Origin: Methylococcaceae bacterium
Lineage (GTDB): Bacteria; Pseudomonadota; Gammaproteobacteria; Methylococcales; Methylomonadaceae
Assembly: GCA_013138855.1 (NCBI GenBank)
Contig: WTBX01000364.1
Location: 1-13,920, forward strand
Direction: 5' to 3'
DNA: 13,920 bases
Part shown: in pieces, positions 1 to 6,592 of the stretch
Numbering within the stretch: position 1 is the first letter of the stretch
Layout: every line of letters begins with the position of its first letter
Translations under genes and position numbers: made by a program
Notes under the pieces: generated by a model
Told to the model about the DNA's origin: nothing
Database searches by the model: none
What the model saw: the letters and a program-made list of their open reading frames with translations, nothing else

Positions 1-560
1 CAAAACGCATGGATGAAATGATTTTAGCGTTATTAGATTTTTCCAGAGTGGGGCGTAAAACCGAAGAGATGAAGCTCATTGACACCCGTTCTTCATTAGA
101 TGAAGCGTTAGCCTTTCTCGCGCCAGAGATTAAAAATAGTGGGGGGCGCATTAATGTTAGCGGTGAATGGGTTAAACTCATTGCTAGCCGCGATGAAATA
201 ACGCGCTTATTACAAAACCTAATGGGTAATGCTTTAAAGTATCATCTTGCTGATAAGGTCGTTGAAGTCGATGTTAACGCCAAAATAAAAGGCGATATTT
301 TTCAAGTAACGGTGTCTGATAATGGTATCGGCATAGAGCCTACGCAAATAAAGCGTTTATTTAAGGTTTTTTCGCGCTTGCAATCTCGTAGCCATTTTGA
401 GGGTTCTGGCGTAGGTTTAGCCTTATGTCGAAAAATTGTTGAACATCATGACGGTGAAATTTGGGTGGAATCAGAAGGAGAAGGACAAGGAGCGATGTTT
501 AAATTTACCTTACCTATTAAAGAGGTCAGTGATGAAAAGCATGATAAAACCGATCATTAA
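1..560 (+). CDS. Sensor histidine kinase, C-terminal part (5' end outside window)
   Basis: This is the 3' end of a histidine kinase. The reading frame is open to the left edge, so the ATG at 9 is internal and the true start lies upstream. Residues are counted from that ATG. The first residues (RMDEMILALLDFSRVGR) match the second helix of a HisKA dimerisation domain, as in phytochrome-type kinases. A complete HATPase_c domain follows: N box (LLQNLMGNALKYH), G1 box (DNGIGI), F box (LFKVFSRL), and G2 box (GSGVGLALCRKI). The domain binds ATP and would phosphorylate the histidine on the missing first helix. The sensor input cannot be seen. The end overlaps the next gene by 29 bp, so it is probably the upstream member of the signalling operon that runs to 4700. 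The family call is secure; the signal is unknown. Confidence 0.93.
   Translation, partial: KRMDEMILALLDFSRVGRKTEEMKLIDTRSSLDEALAFLAPEIKNSGGRINVSGEWVKLIASRDEITRLLQNLMGNALKYHLADKVVEVDVNAKIKGDIFQVTVSDNGIGIEPTQIKRLFKVFSRLQSRSHFEGSGVGLALCRKIVEHHDGEIWVESEGEGQGAMFKFTLPIKEVSDEKHDKTDH
521..525 (+). promoter_or_regulatory. Ribosome binding site deciding the PhnD-like start
   Basis: AGAGG lies 6 bases before the ATG at 532, inside the end of the upstream kinase gene. A second purine-rich SD-like stretch, AAGGGAG at 637-643, precedes an ATG at 654. That ATG is in another frame and meets a stop after three codons, so it cannot be the start. Confidence 0.5.
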
Positions 561-1524
561 TTTTTTTTATACTCTGCGAGCAAATGTAGCGAGTAGCACC
601 GAACCTCAACGTCATTCTCAGTCGAGTTTTATCGGGAAGGGAGACCAACTTTCATGCGCGATTAAAACCATTTCCCCCTGCTTTACGATAATCATTCTTT
701 TATGGCTGTTTTTATTAATCCCCCTAAGTTTACAAGCGAAAGAAACCGCTAATATAAAAAACCTAACGTTTGGTGTTGTCCCTCAATACTCAGCATTAAA
801 ACTGGCGATGCAATGGGGGCCGTTATTACAAGAGGTTAGTCAGCGTTCTGGGATATTATTACGCTTTCGTACTGCTCCTAATATTCCTGAGTTTGAAAAA
901 CGCTTGAGTGAAGGCCAATACGATTTAGCTTATATGAACCCTTACCACTATATCGTTTTTCATAAAACCGTTGCCTATCAAGCTTTTGCTAAAGCTAAAG
1001 AGAGATGTTTGCAAGGTATTATCATCGTAAAAAAAGACAGTCCTTACCAAACACTCAACGAGCTTACAGCACGAACACTGGTTTTTCCTTCGCCAGCAGC
1101 ATTTGCGGCAACTATTTTGACGCAAGCGGCTTTTTCCGCAGAAAATATAAATATTAACGCTATTTATGTCAATTCACATGATTCAGTTTATAGAGCAGTC
1201 GCTAGTGGGCGTTATATTGCAGGGGGCGGAATTCATCGCACCTTCAATGCTATTGATGAAGCGTTACGAAAAAAATTACGCATTCTAAGCACAACCCAAA
1301 GTTATACCCCCCATCCTTTTGCCGCTCACCCTTCTATCAATAAAGACATTATTGAAAAATTACGCGCCGCTTTTGCATCATTGGCAGACGATGACATGGG
1401 TCGTAAATTATTACTGCCACTAAGATTAAAGGGAATTATTCCTGCACAAGATAATGAATGGGATGATGTACGCGCTTTAAAAATAAACCATTTGCAGCAC
1501 TTTAATAATATGGACAGCCCTTAA
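532..1524 (+). CDS. PhnD-like periplasmic substrate-binding protein
   Basis: Predicted periplasmic binding protein of the phosphonate/phosphate-binding (PhnD, PF12974-like) family, 330 aa from the ATG at 532. That start has AGAGG at 521-525 and is preferred to 436, which lies deep inside the upstream kinase. A hydrophobic segment at residues 50-67 ends in SLQA-KE, a plausible signal peptidase site, but the 49-residue stretch before it is unusually long. The mature protein begins with FGVVPQYSALKL, typical of the family, and has AYMNPYHYIVFH, the usual hinge/ligand region. No permease or ATPase gene lies beside it. It sits between two histidine kinases, so I infer that it presents a ligand to a kinase rather than to a transporter, as LuxP does for LuxQ or TorT for TorS. 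The ligand cannot be read from the sequence. Confidence 0.85.
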   Translation: MKSMIKPIINFFYTLRANVASSTEPQRHSQSSFIGKGDQLSCAIKTISPCFTIIILLWLFLLIPLSLQAKETANIKNLTFGVVPQYSALKLAMQWGPLLQEVSQRSGILLRFRTAPNIPEFEKRLSEGQYDLAYMNPYHYIVFHKTVAYQAFAKAKERCLQGIIIVKKDSPYQTLNELTARTLVFPSPAAFAATILTQAAFSAENININAIYVNSHDSVYRAVASGRYIAGGGIHRTFNAIDEALRKKLRILSTTQSYTPHPFAAHPSINKDIIEKLRAAFASLADDDMGRKLLLPLRLKGIIPAQDNEWDDVRALKINHLQHFNNMDSP

Positions 1525-1525
1525 G

Positions 1526-2956
1526 ATGCGTATTCGTAGCAAAACCATTTTAGGTATTGCATTAATTGAGCTTAGCCTATTAAGTTTATTAGTGATCGGT
1601 ACGTTGCATACCTTGCGCCAATCGAATGAAGATGAGTTGATGCGTCGTGTTTCACTCAGCGAAAAGCTATTAGTCGCAAGTGCTAAAGACGCACTTATCG
1701 CCCATGATTTTGCAACATTAGATGATATTGTGGCGGATATGTTACAGACAGGGCAATTTGTCTATTTGCGGTTTATAGATGATGAAGGCTTTACTATGAG
1801 AGAAGGAGGCGATGGTGAGTTATTAAAACGCGCTTTTACCGCTGATAAATCACTACAAGAAACAATAGATGACAATATATTTGATAAACATGTATTTGTT
1901 AGTGTCGCTAAAATTAATTATGGTGAGGTGCAATTTGGTATTTCAGTTAAGCCATTGGATGAGCTACTGACTCAAACATGGCAGTGGGCGATTGCAGTCG
2001 CCTTATTAAATATTTTATTAGTGGCGTTGTTTTCTTGGTTATTAGGCAGCTATTTAGTACGGCAATTAATGGTGTTGCGCGATGCAAGCCGCCGTTTTGC
2101 CGCAGGTGATTTAAATTATCGCATTCCTATAAAAGGTAAAGATGAATTAGCGGAAACCACCGAAACCTTTAATAATATGGCAGGACAACTTGAAATGTCT
2201 CACCAACAATTATTCTCAGAAATAGCCGAACGTAAAAAAATGACCGAAAAGTTACAACAGGCTAATACTAATTTGGCTCATTTCACCAATATTGCGGCAC
2301 ATCATTTACAAGAACCTCCTCGTCGTTTAATTAGCTTTGTTCAACGTTTAAAAACGCAACTAAATTCAGAATTGCTCACAAAAGATGCGGCAATGTCATT
2401 AATGTTTATAGAACAAAGTGCGACTCGTCAACGCGCTTTAACTAAAGATATTCAACGCTTTCTTGCCTCAGAAAACCCACAGGGCATTGTTGAGAAGTCA
2501 GAGTTTCAACCGCTTTTAAAAAAAGCGCAGCAAGATCATGCACAACTTATTGAAGACCTTAACGCGACGATAACTATTCATAGCTTACCGCCACTCATGA
2601 TAGACAAACCGCGCTTATATGATATTTGTTATATCTTGTTAGATAATGCCTTGTATTATCATCACCCCGACAGACCATTAGAGATAGAAATTAAAAGTGA
2701 ATCTAAGGCTAAAAAAAATTATTATTACTTTATGGATAATGGCGTAGGGATTCCAAAACAACATTATGAGCGTGTATTTCAAGTGTTTGAACGGTTACAA
2801 ATCAATGATGACCAAAACCGTACGGGTATAGGTTTGGCTCTCGTTAAACGTATTATAGAAAGTTGTAATGGACGCATCTTTTTACAAGAAAATATCAGCG
2901 GTGGAATCACTGTTGTATTAGAATTTCCACAGATAATAAAATACAATAAATCCTAA
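1526..2956 (+). CDS. Membrane sensor histidine kinase with HAMP domain
   Basis: A 476-aa inner-membrane kinase. TM1 is about residues 8-27, the periplasmic loop about 30-150, and TM2 about 152-176. HAMP is about 178-230 (FAAGDLNYRI, DELAETTETFNNMA), followed by a short coiled linker, HisKA from about 250, and HATPase_c to the end. The ATPase keeps its N box (LLDNALYYH), G1 (DNGVGI), F (VFQVFERL), and G2 (GIGLALVKRI). The phosphoacceptor region reads AAHHLQEPPRR against the usual SHDLQEPLR. H259 is in the phosphoacceptor position, but the acidic residue after it is replaced by H260. The gene starts 1 bp after the PhnD-like gene and overlaps the next gene in TAATG. The loop is small and probably receives the binding protein (inference). 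There is no clear SD, so translation is probably coupled. Confidence 0.93.
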   Translation: MRIRSKTILGIALIELSLLSLLVIGTLHTLRQSNEDELMRRVSLSEKLLVASAKDALIAHDFATLDDIVADMLQTGQFVYLRFIDDEGFTMREGGDGELLKRAFTADKSLQETIDDNIFDKHVFVSVAKINYGEVQFGISVKPLDELLTQTWQWAIAVALLNILLVALFSWLLGSYLVRQLMVLRDASRRFAAGDLNYRIPIKGKDELAETTETFNNMAGQLEMSHQQLFSEIAERKKMTEKLQQANTNLAHFTNIAAHHLQEPPRRLISFVQRLKTQLNSELLTKDAAMSLMFIEQSATRQRALTKDIQRFLASENPQGIVEKSEFQPLLKKAQQDHAQLIEDLNATITIHSLPPLMIDKPRLYDICYILLDNALYYHHPDRPLEIEIKSESKAKKNYYYFMDNGVGIPKQHYERVFQVFERLQINDDQNRTGIGLALVKRIIESCNGRIFLQENISGGITVVLEFPQIIKYNKS

Positions 2957-3408
2957 TGATAAATAAACCTTTAGCTCCTTTTGATATTTTATTATTAGAA
3001 GATGAACCTGCCGATGCCTATCTGGTTAAAATTGCCCTTGAAGAAGGCAACAAACCCACTAACTTGCATCATGTTGTTGATGGCTATGAAGGATTCACAT
3101 TTTTACAACAGCAAGAATGTTATAAAGATGCCCCACGGCCTGATTTGATTTTATTAGATATGAATATGCCACGCATGAGCGGTCATGAGTTTTTGATGAA
3201 AATTAAAGCCGATGATGCGTTTAAAAGTATTCCCATTGTGGTGTTAACAACTTCGGAAGCAGAAATTGATATTTTAAAATCTTACCAATTAGGGGCAGCG
3301 AGTTATATTTCCAAACCTATTGATGTAACACGTTTTATGACGATGATTAATCAGCTAGAAGATTATTGGTTTACTTTAGTGTGCCTCCCTGTTGAGAGAA
3401 AACTATGA
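2956..3408 (+). CDS. Single-domain response regulator (Rcp1-like)
   Basis: A 150-aa receiver domain with no output domain. The acidic pocket is LLEDE (residues 14-17), the phosphoacceptor is D68 in LLDMNMP, the switch threonine is in VLTTS (98-99), and the conserved lysine is K120 in SKP. The spacing and the 'GYEGFTFLQQ' region resemble Rcp1, the partner of cyanobacterial phytochrome Cph1. Family members usually accept phosphate from an adjacent kinase and pass it on or bind a partner protein. It overlaps both neighbours by 1-4 bases (TAATG at its start, ATGA at its end), so it is made together with the HAMP kinase and the cyclase. The likely phosphodonors are the kinase at 1526-2956 and the one at the left edge. 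Confidence 0.93.
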   Translation: MINKPLAPFDILLLEDEPADAYLVKIALEEGNKPTNLHHVVDGYEGFTFLQQQECYKDAPRPDLILLDMNMPRMSGHEFLMKIKADDAFKSIPIVVLTTSEAEIDILKSYQLGAASYISKPIDVTRFMTMINQLEDYWFTLVCLPVERKL

Positions 3409-4700
3409 GTGATATTGAAACCATTAAAATACTTTTAATCGAAGATGAACCGAGTGATGCGGAATTAGTACAGATTAACCTGCGTAGTACTAAAGTCATT
3501 AACTTTAATGTTAACTGGGTAGAAAGCTTGCATGATGCAAAAAAACAAATAAGTAACCATAGTTTTGACCTCTTGCTGCTAGATTTATCGCTCCCCGATT
3601 CATTCGGACTTGATACCTTAAAAAACACGCAAGCTTTTTCGGGAGAAACTCCTATTATCGTTTTGACAGGACAAGATGATACTGAATTTGCCCTAGATGT
3701 ATTAAAAACAGGTGCCGCTGATTACTTGGTAAAAGGTGATTTTAGTCAAGACACCTTAATTCGCACCATACGCTATACCTTACACCGTACGGAAATGGAA
3801 AGTCGTAATGCACTTTTAATCGCCGCGCTTAAAGCAACCGCAAATGGTATTTTCATCACTGATGTGGATGCGGCTATAAAATGGGCAAACCCTGCTTTTA
3901 CAAAATTGACGGGGTATACTCTGGAAGATGTCATAGGACAAAAGCCTGCCGAGCTAGTTAAATCAGGATTACAAGACCAAGCTTATTATCAACAAATGTG
4001 GGACACACTGCGTTCAGGGAAACCGTGGCGCGGAGAAATTATCAATAAACATAAAAGCGGGCATTTGTATCACGAAGAATTAAATATTTCCCCCGTATTA
4101 AATAAAGCAGGGACTATAGAACATTTTGTGGGCGTTAAAGAAGATATTAGTAAACGCAAACAAATGGAAAAAGAACTGCAAAAGCTTGCTAATACTGACT
4201 CTTTAACAGGACTTTTTAATCGCCGTGTTTTTTTAGAACGCCTACAAGAAGAAACTAAGCGTTTAAATCGTTTGGAACAACATTCTGCTGCTTTATTAAT
4301 GCTTGATTTAGATTTTTTTAAACAGGTAAATGATACTTATGGCCATGCAACAGGTGATCAAGTGTTACGCGCTTTTGCAGAAATATTTACCGTCACTTTA
4401 CGTTCTATAGACCATGCCGCTCGTTTAGGCGGAGAAGAATTTGCGGTATTACTACCGATTACAGATGAAGCAGGCGCATTAGTGATTGCCGAGCGTTTAC
4501 GCCTAAAAGCCGCTAATATAGCCATTGAAAATCCAAAAGGGACGGTGCATATTACCGTAAGCGTGGGCATAGCCGTGTTATCAAAAAATGATAAGGACTA
4601 TGAAGATGTTTTACATAGAGCAGATGCGGCCCTCTATCAAGCTAAAGCTCAAGGACGTAATCAAAGCTGCTGTTTCGTCTTAACAGAGGAGATTAGTTGA
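3405..4700 (+). CDS. Response regulator with PAS and diguanylate cyclase (REC-PAS-GGDEF)
   Basis: A 431-aa soluble protein that should make cyclic di-GMP from two GTP under phosphorylation control. Receiver domain: residues 7-125, acidic pocket IEDE (12-15), phosphoacceptor D60, threonine in VLTGQ, lysine in LVKGD. PAS domain: about 137-255 (NPAFTKLTGYTLEDVIGQ), ending in DISKRKQ. GGDEF domain: about 262-428, with LTGLFNRR at its start, metal/substrate residues in LDLDFFKQVNDTYGH, and an intact signature GGEEF at 342-346. RSID at 333-336 lies exactly five residues before it and matches the RxxD product-inhibition site, so the enzyme looks active and feedback controlled. There is no EAL or HD-GYP domain. 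The start is the ATGA overlap with the preceding regulator. It is the probable output of the operon. Confidence 0.95.
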   Translation: MSDIETIKILLIEDEPSDAELVQINLRSTKVINFNVNWVESLHDAKKQISNHSFDLLLLDLSLPDSFGLDTLKNTQAFSGETPIIVLTGQDDTEFALDVLKTGAADYLVKGDFSQDTLIRTIRYTLHRTEMESRNALLIAALKATANGIFITDVDAAIKWANPAFTKLTGYTLEDVIGQKPAELVKSGLQDQAYYQQMWDTLRSGKPWRGEIINKHKSGHLYHEELNISPVLNKAGTIEHFVGVKEDISKRKQMEKELQKLANTDSLTGLFNRRVFLERLQEETKRLNRLEQHSAALLMLDLDFFKQVNDTYGHATGDQVLRAFAEIFTVTLRSIDHAARLGGEEFAVLLPITDEAGALVIAERLRLKAANIAIENPKGTVHITVSVGIAVLSKNDKDYEDVLHRADAALYQAKAQGRNQSCCFVLTEEIS

Positions 4701-4729
4701 TAATTATCAATTGTTAATTATTAATTGTT
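4701..4729. repeat. AT-rich AATTGTTAATT spacer
   Basis: The short gap before the asparaginase gene is almost pure A/T and built from AATTGTTAATTATTAATTG. A close relative, AATTGTTAATTGTTAATT, lies at 7374-7391 after the metzincin-like gene. No Shine-Dalgarno sequence is visible before the ATG at 4730. This could be a low-complexity spacer or an AT-rich promoter element; no function can be assigned. Confidence 0.4.
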
Positions 4730-5926
4730 ATGAAATTAGCCATATTATATACAGGCGGTACGATTGGGTGTGTCGGTTCTCCTCTTCAACCCTTAAGCTC
4801 CGATGCCTTTAAAAAAGACTTTTCCTACCTCATCTCACCGATACTTTTAAGTCAGTATGCTGATTGCAGTATTGAATTTATTAATTTTTATTCCGATTCT
4901 CTGGATAAAACATTAGATAGCACGAACTTACAACCTAGCGATTGGTGCCAAATGGCTCAGCTTATTTTGTCGCATTATGCTGAGTATGACGGTTTTATTA
5001 TTTTACATGGTACGGATACGATGGCATGGTCGGCTGCCGCCTTATCTTTCTTTTTAACTGGCTTAAGTTCGCAAGGTGAGTGTAATGCCGTTCTGAATAA
5101 AGCCATTATTATCACAGGCTCGCAATTACCGCTTTTTTGTCAGCATGATGAGAGCTGCACATTAACACTGCGCTTTAATACCGATGCCTTGCAAAATATT
5201 TGCGGTGCTGTCACCGCAGCCTATAGTCAAATTCCAGAAGTTTGTATTTATTTTAATAATACGCTGTTGAGAGGAAATCGAGCGATTAAAAGCAATGCGA
5301 GTGAATTTAACGCTTTTTCTACGCCTAATTACCCAGTTTTAGGACAACAAGGTATTGAATTTTCATTAGCCGTTGAATATATACGCAGCAAGGCGATTAA
5401 TTTTAAAATTTCTCTGGAAAACCAGCTTGTCCGCGAACAACTCCAACAACAGTTAAAGCATATTAGTCAGCAAATTAATAAAATTACCGTCATGCCTTTT
5501 TTGGCATTTCCTGCTTATTATGATGAAAATAGTAGTGCTTTAGCAGGCATGTTATCAGCATGTATAGAGCAAGGTGTCGATGGCATTATTTTAGAATCTT
5601 ATGGTAGCGGAAACTTTCCCTCAGGTAATGTCTCATCACCTCAAGACGGTGCGATTTATCAATGTTTAAAAAAAGCGCGTGAACAAGGGGTGATGATTGT
5701 TGATTGCACTCAAGTATTAACAGGAACGGTAAATTTAAAAACTTATGCCGCAGGTTCATGGTTAGCGGATACTGACATTAATGCGATTGGCGCATTAGAT
5801 ATGATCGCGACTGCGAGCTTATGTAAATTGATTTATTTATTAAGTTTAAAAGACTTTCATCAATGGAATGAAAAGCAAATAGAGCAATTAATGCAAGGTA
5901 ATCTTTGTGGCGAAATAAGGAATTGA
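4730..5926 (+). CDS. ansA: Type I L-asparaginase (AnsA-like)
   Basis: Hydrolyses L-asparagine to aspartate and ammonia, probably in the cytoplasm because there is no signal peptide. The protein is 398 aa. It shows both catalytic triplet regions: YTGGTIG, with nucleophile T11, and HGTDTM, with T95-D96. K187 in RGNRAIKSNASEF corresponds to the conserved lysine. The C-terminal half carries ILESYGSGN, DCTQVLTGTVNLKTYAAGS, and a closing LCGEIRN, which match E. coli AnsA section by section. It is longer than E. coli AnsA (about 338 aa). About 20 of the extra residues lie between T95 and K187, around the cysteine-bearing stretches SSQGECNAV and FCQHDESCT. It follows the cyclase gene after 29 AT-rich bases and could be read through from that operon or have its own promoter. 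Gene family confident; insertion unexplained. Confidence 0.9.
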   Translation: MKLAILYTGGTIGCVGSPLQPLSSDAFKKDFSYLISPILLSQYADCSIEFINFYSDSLDKTLDSTNLQPSDWCQMAQLILSHYAEYDGFIILHGTDTMAWSAAALSFFLTGLSSQGECNAVLNKAIIITGSQLPLFCQHDESCTLTLRFNTDALQNICGAVTAAYSQIPEVCIYFNNTLLRGNRAIKSNASEFNAFSTPNYPVLGQQGIEFSLAVEYIRSKAINFKISLENQLVREQLQQQLKHISQQINKITVMPFLAFPAYYDENSSALAGMLSACIEQGVDGIILESYGSGNFPSGNVSSPQDGAIYQCLKKAREQGVMIVDCTQVLTGTVNLKTYAAGSWLADTDINAIGALDMIATASLCKLIYLLSLKDFHQWNEKQIEQLMQGNLCGEIRN

Positions 5927-5936
5927 TATTTGGAAA

Positions 5937-5959
5937 CGCGATTTTTAGTCGCGCACGAG
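5937..5959 (-). repeat. REP-like palindrome, degenerate copy A
   Basis: CGCGATTTTTAGTCGCG followed by CACGAG. It is a degraded member of the family whose best copies are at 8178-8206 and 8278-8306; one stem base is lost. It begins 10 bases after the asparaginase stop. It lacks a T-tract and so is not a standard terminator. Its orientation matches copy C. Confidence 0.6.
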
Positions 5960-5996
5960 TCATAATGACTCAAATCCTAGAAAGAAGATGCTCTGC

Positions 5997-6011
5997 GTGA
6001 CTAAAAGTCAC
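5997..6011 (+). repeat. Short palindrome GTGACTAAAAGTCAC
   Basis: Perfect 6-bp arms with an AAA loop. The core CTAAAAG and the preceding GC match the inverse orientation of copy A, so 5937-6011 looks like a decayed inverted pair laid out like 8178-8306. Confidence 0.5.
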
Positions 6012-6042
6012 TATTCTAAGCTAAATAGAAACATTGAAAATT

Positions 6043-6075
6043 AGACCTCCGAGGTTTTAAAAACCTCGGAGGTCT
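6043..6075. repeat. Perfect 15-bp-arm inverted repeat
   Basis: AGACCTCCGAGGTTT and its exact reverse complement AAACCTCGGAGGTCT are separated by three bases. Each arm also contains CCTCCGAGG-type self-complementary sequence, so the DNA could form several cruciforms. It is between the asparaginase and M67 genes. No T-run follows, so it reads as a dispersed repeat rather than a terminator. No flanking direct repeats are evident. Confidence 0.75.
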
Positions 6076-6083
6076 GCCCCACC

Positions 6084-6097
6084 TTAAGTTGATAGTC
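6084..6097 (+). repeat. TTAAGTTGATAGTC motif, copy 1
   Basis: This 14-base sequence recurs exactly, on the other strand, at 8149-8162. In both places it reads in the direction of the downstream gene: 76 bases before the M67 start here and about 20 bases before the aldolase start there. It may be a repeat remnant or a shared control element. Confidence 0.45.
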
Positions 6098-6172
6098 CTT
6101 ATTTAAAGCTGACAGTTTTTTAGGCGTATGTTAATTTAACGATAATTATTCGCCTTTTAAATCAGTTTTGTT

Positions 6173-6589
6173 ATGAATCAAAAACAAATCCAAATCCCTC
6201 TCAAAATAACTCAGAAATTATTAGAACACGCACAAAGCCTGCCCGACGCTGAGGTTTGCGGTTTAATCGGTAGCTTAGATAATACGCCAGTGAGTTGTTA
6301 TCATGTTACAAATACCGACCAACACCCTCAAAGCAAATTTACCTTAGATGCCGCCGAACAAATTGGCGTATTTAAAACCATGCGTGAAAAAGGCGAGCAA
6401 TTATTTGCCATTTATCACTCTCATCCTAATAGCCCCGCGATACCTTCGGCAACCGATTTAGCCTTGGCAAATTACCCTGAGGTTTTATATTTGATTATTT
6501 CTTTAAATACCAAAGGCGTTCTGGAATTACGAGGCTTTTATATTAATGACAATAACGCTCAAGAAGTTGCGTTAACACTTTACTCTTAA
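6173..6589 (+). CDS. JAMM/MPN+ metalloprotease, M67 family
   Basis: A 138-aa stand-alone JAB1/MPN-type zinc isopeptidase with no transmembrane segment. The full JAMM signature is present: E27 in AEVCGLIG, then H82-S-H84 with S92 and D95 in HSHPNSPAIPSATD, the HxHx7SxxD zinc and catalytic set. Known bacterial relatives cleave the C-terminal tail of small ubiquitin-like or sulfur-carrier proteins (for example Mec with CysO, or ThiS/MoaD-type partners) or detach such tags. No sulfur-carrier or E1-like gene lies beside it here. It is followed after 3 bases by the metzincin-like gene, so the two are probably co-transcribed. There is no strong SD before the ATG. Active-site residues are intact and the family call is firm; the substrate is unknown. 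Confidence 0.93.
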   Translation: MNQKQIQIPLKITQKLLEHAQSLPDAEVCGLIGSLDNTPVSCYHVTNTDQHPQSKFTLDAAEQIGVFKTMREKGEQLFAIYHSHPNSPAIPSATDLALANYPEVLYLIISLNTKGVLELRGFYINDNNAQEVALTLYS

Positions 6590-6592
6590 ACC

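Noticed and set aside
436..531. Start of the PhnD-like gene at 436
   Set aside because: It would overlap the kinase by 125 bp. The ATG at 532 has a ribosome binding site and the residues before it are the kinase read in another frame.
5957..5971. GAGTCATAATGACTC dyad as an operator
   Set aside because: A 7-bp-arm dyad with a single-base centre in a repeat-rich gap; there is only one copy and nothing to tie it to a regulator.
6122..6155. AGGCG...CGCCT stem with internal GTTAATTTAAC before the M67 gene as a riboswitch or attenuator
   Set aside because: Only 5 paired bases around a 24-base AT-rich loop; too weak and no known aptamer features.
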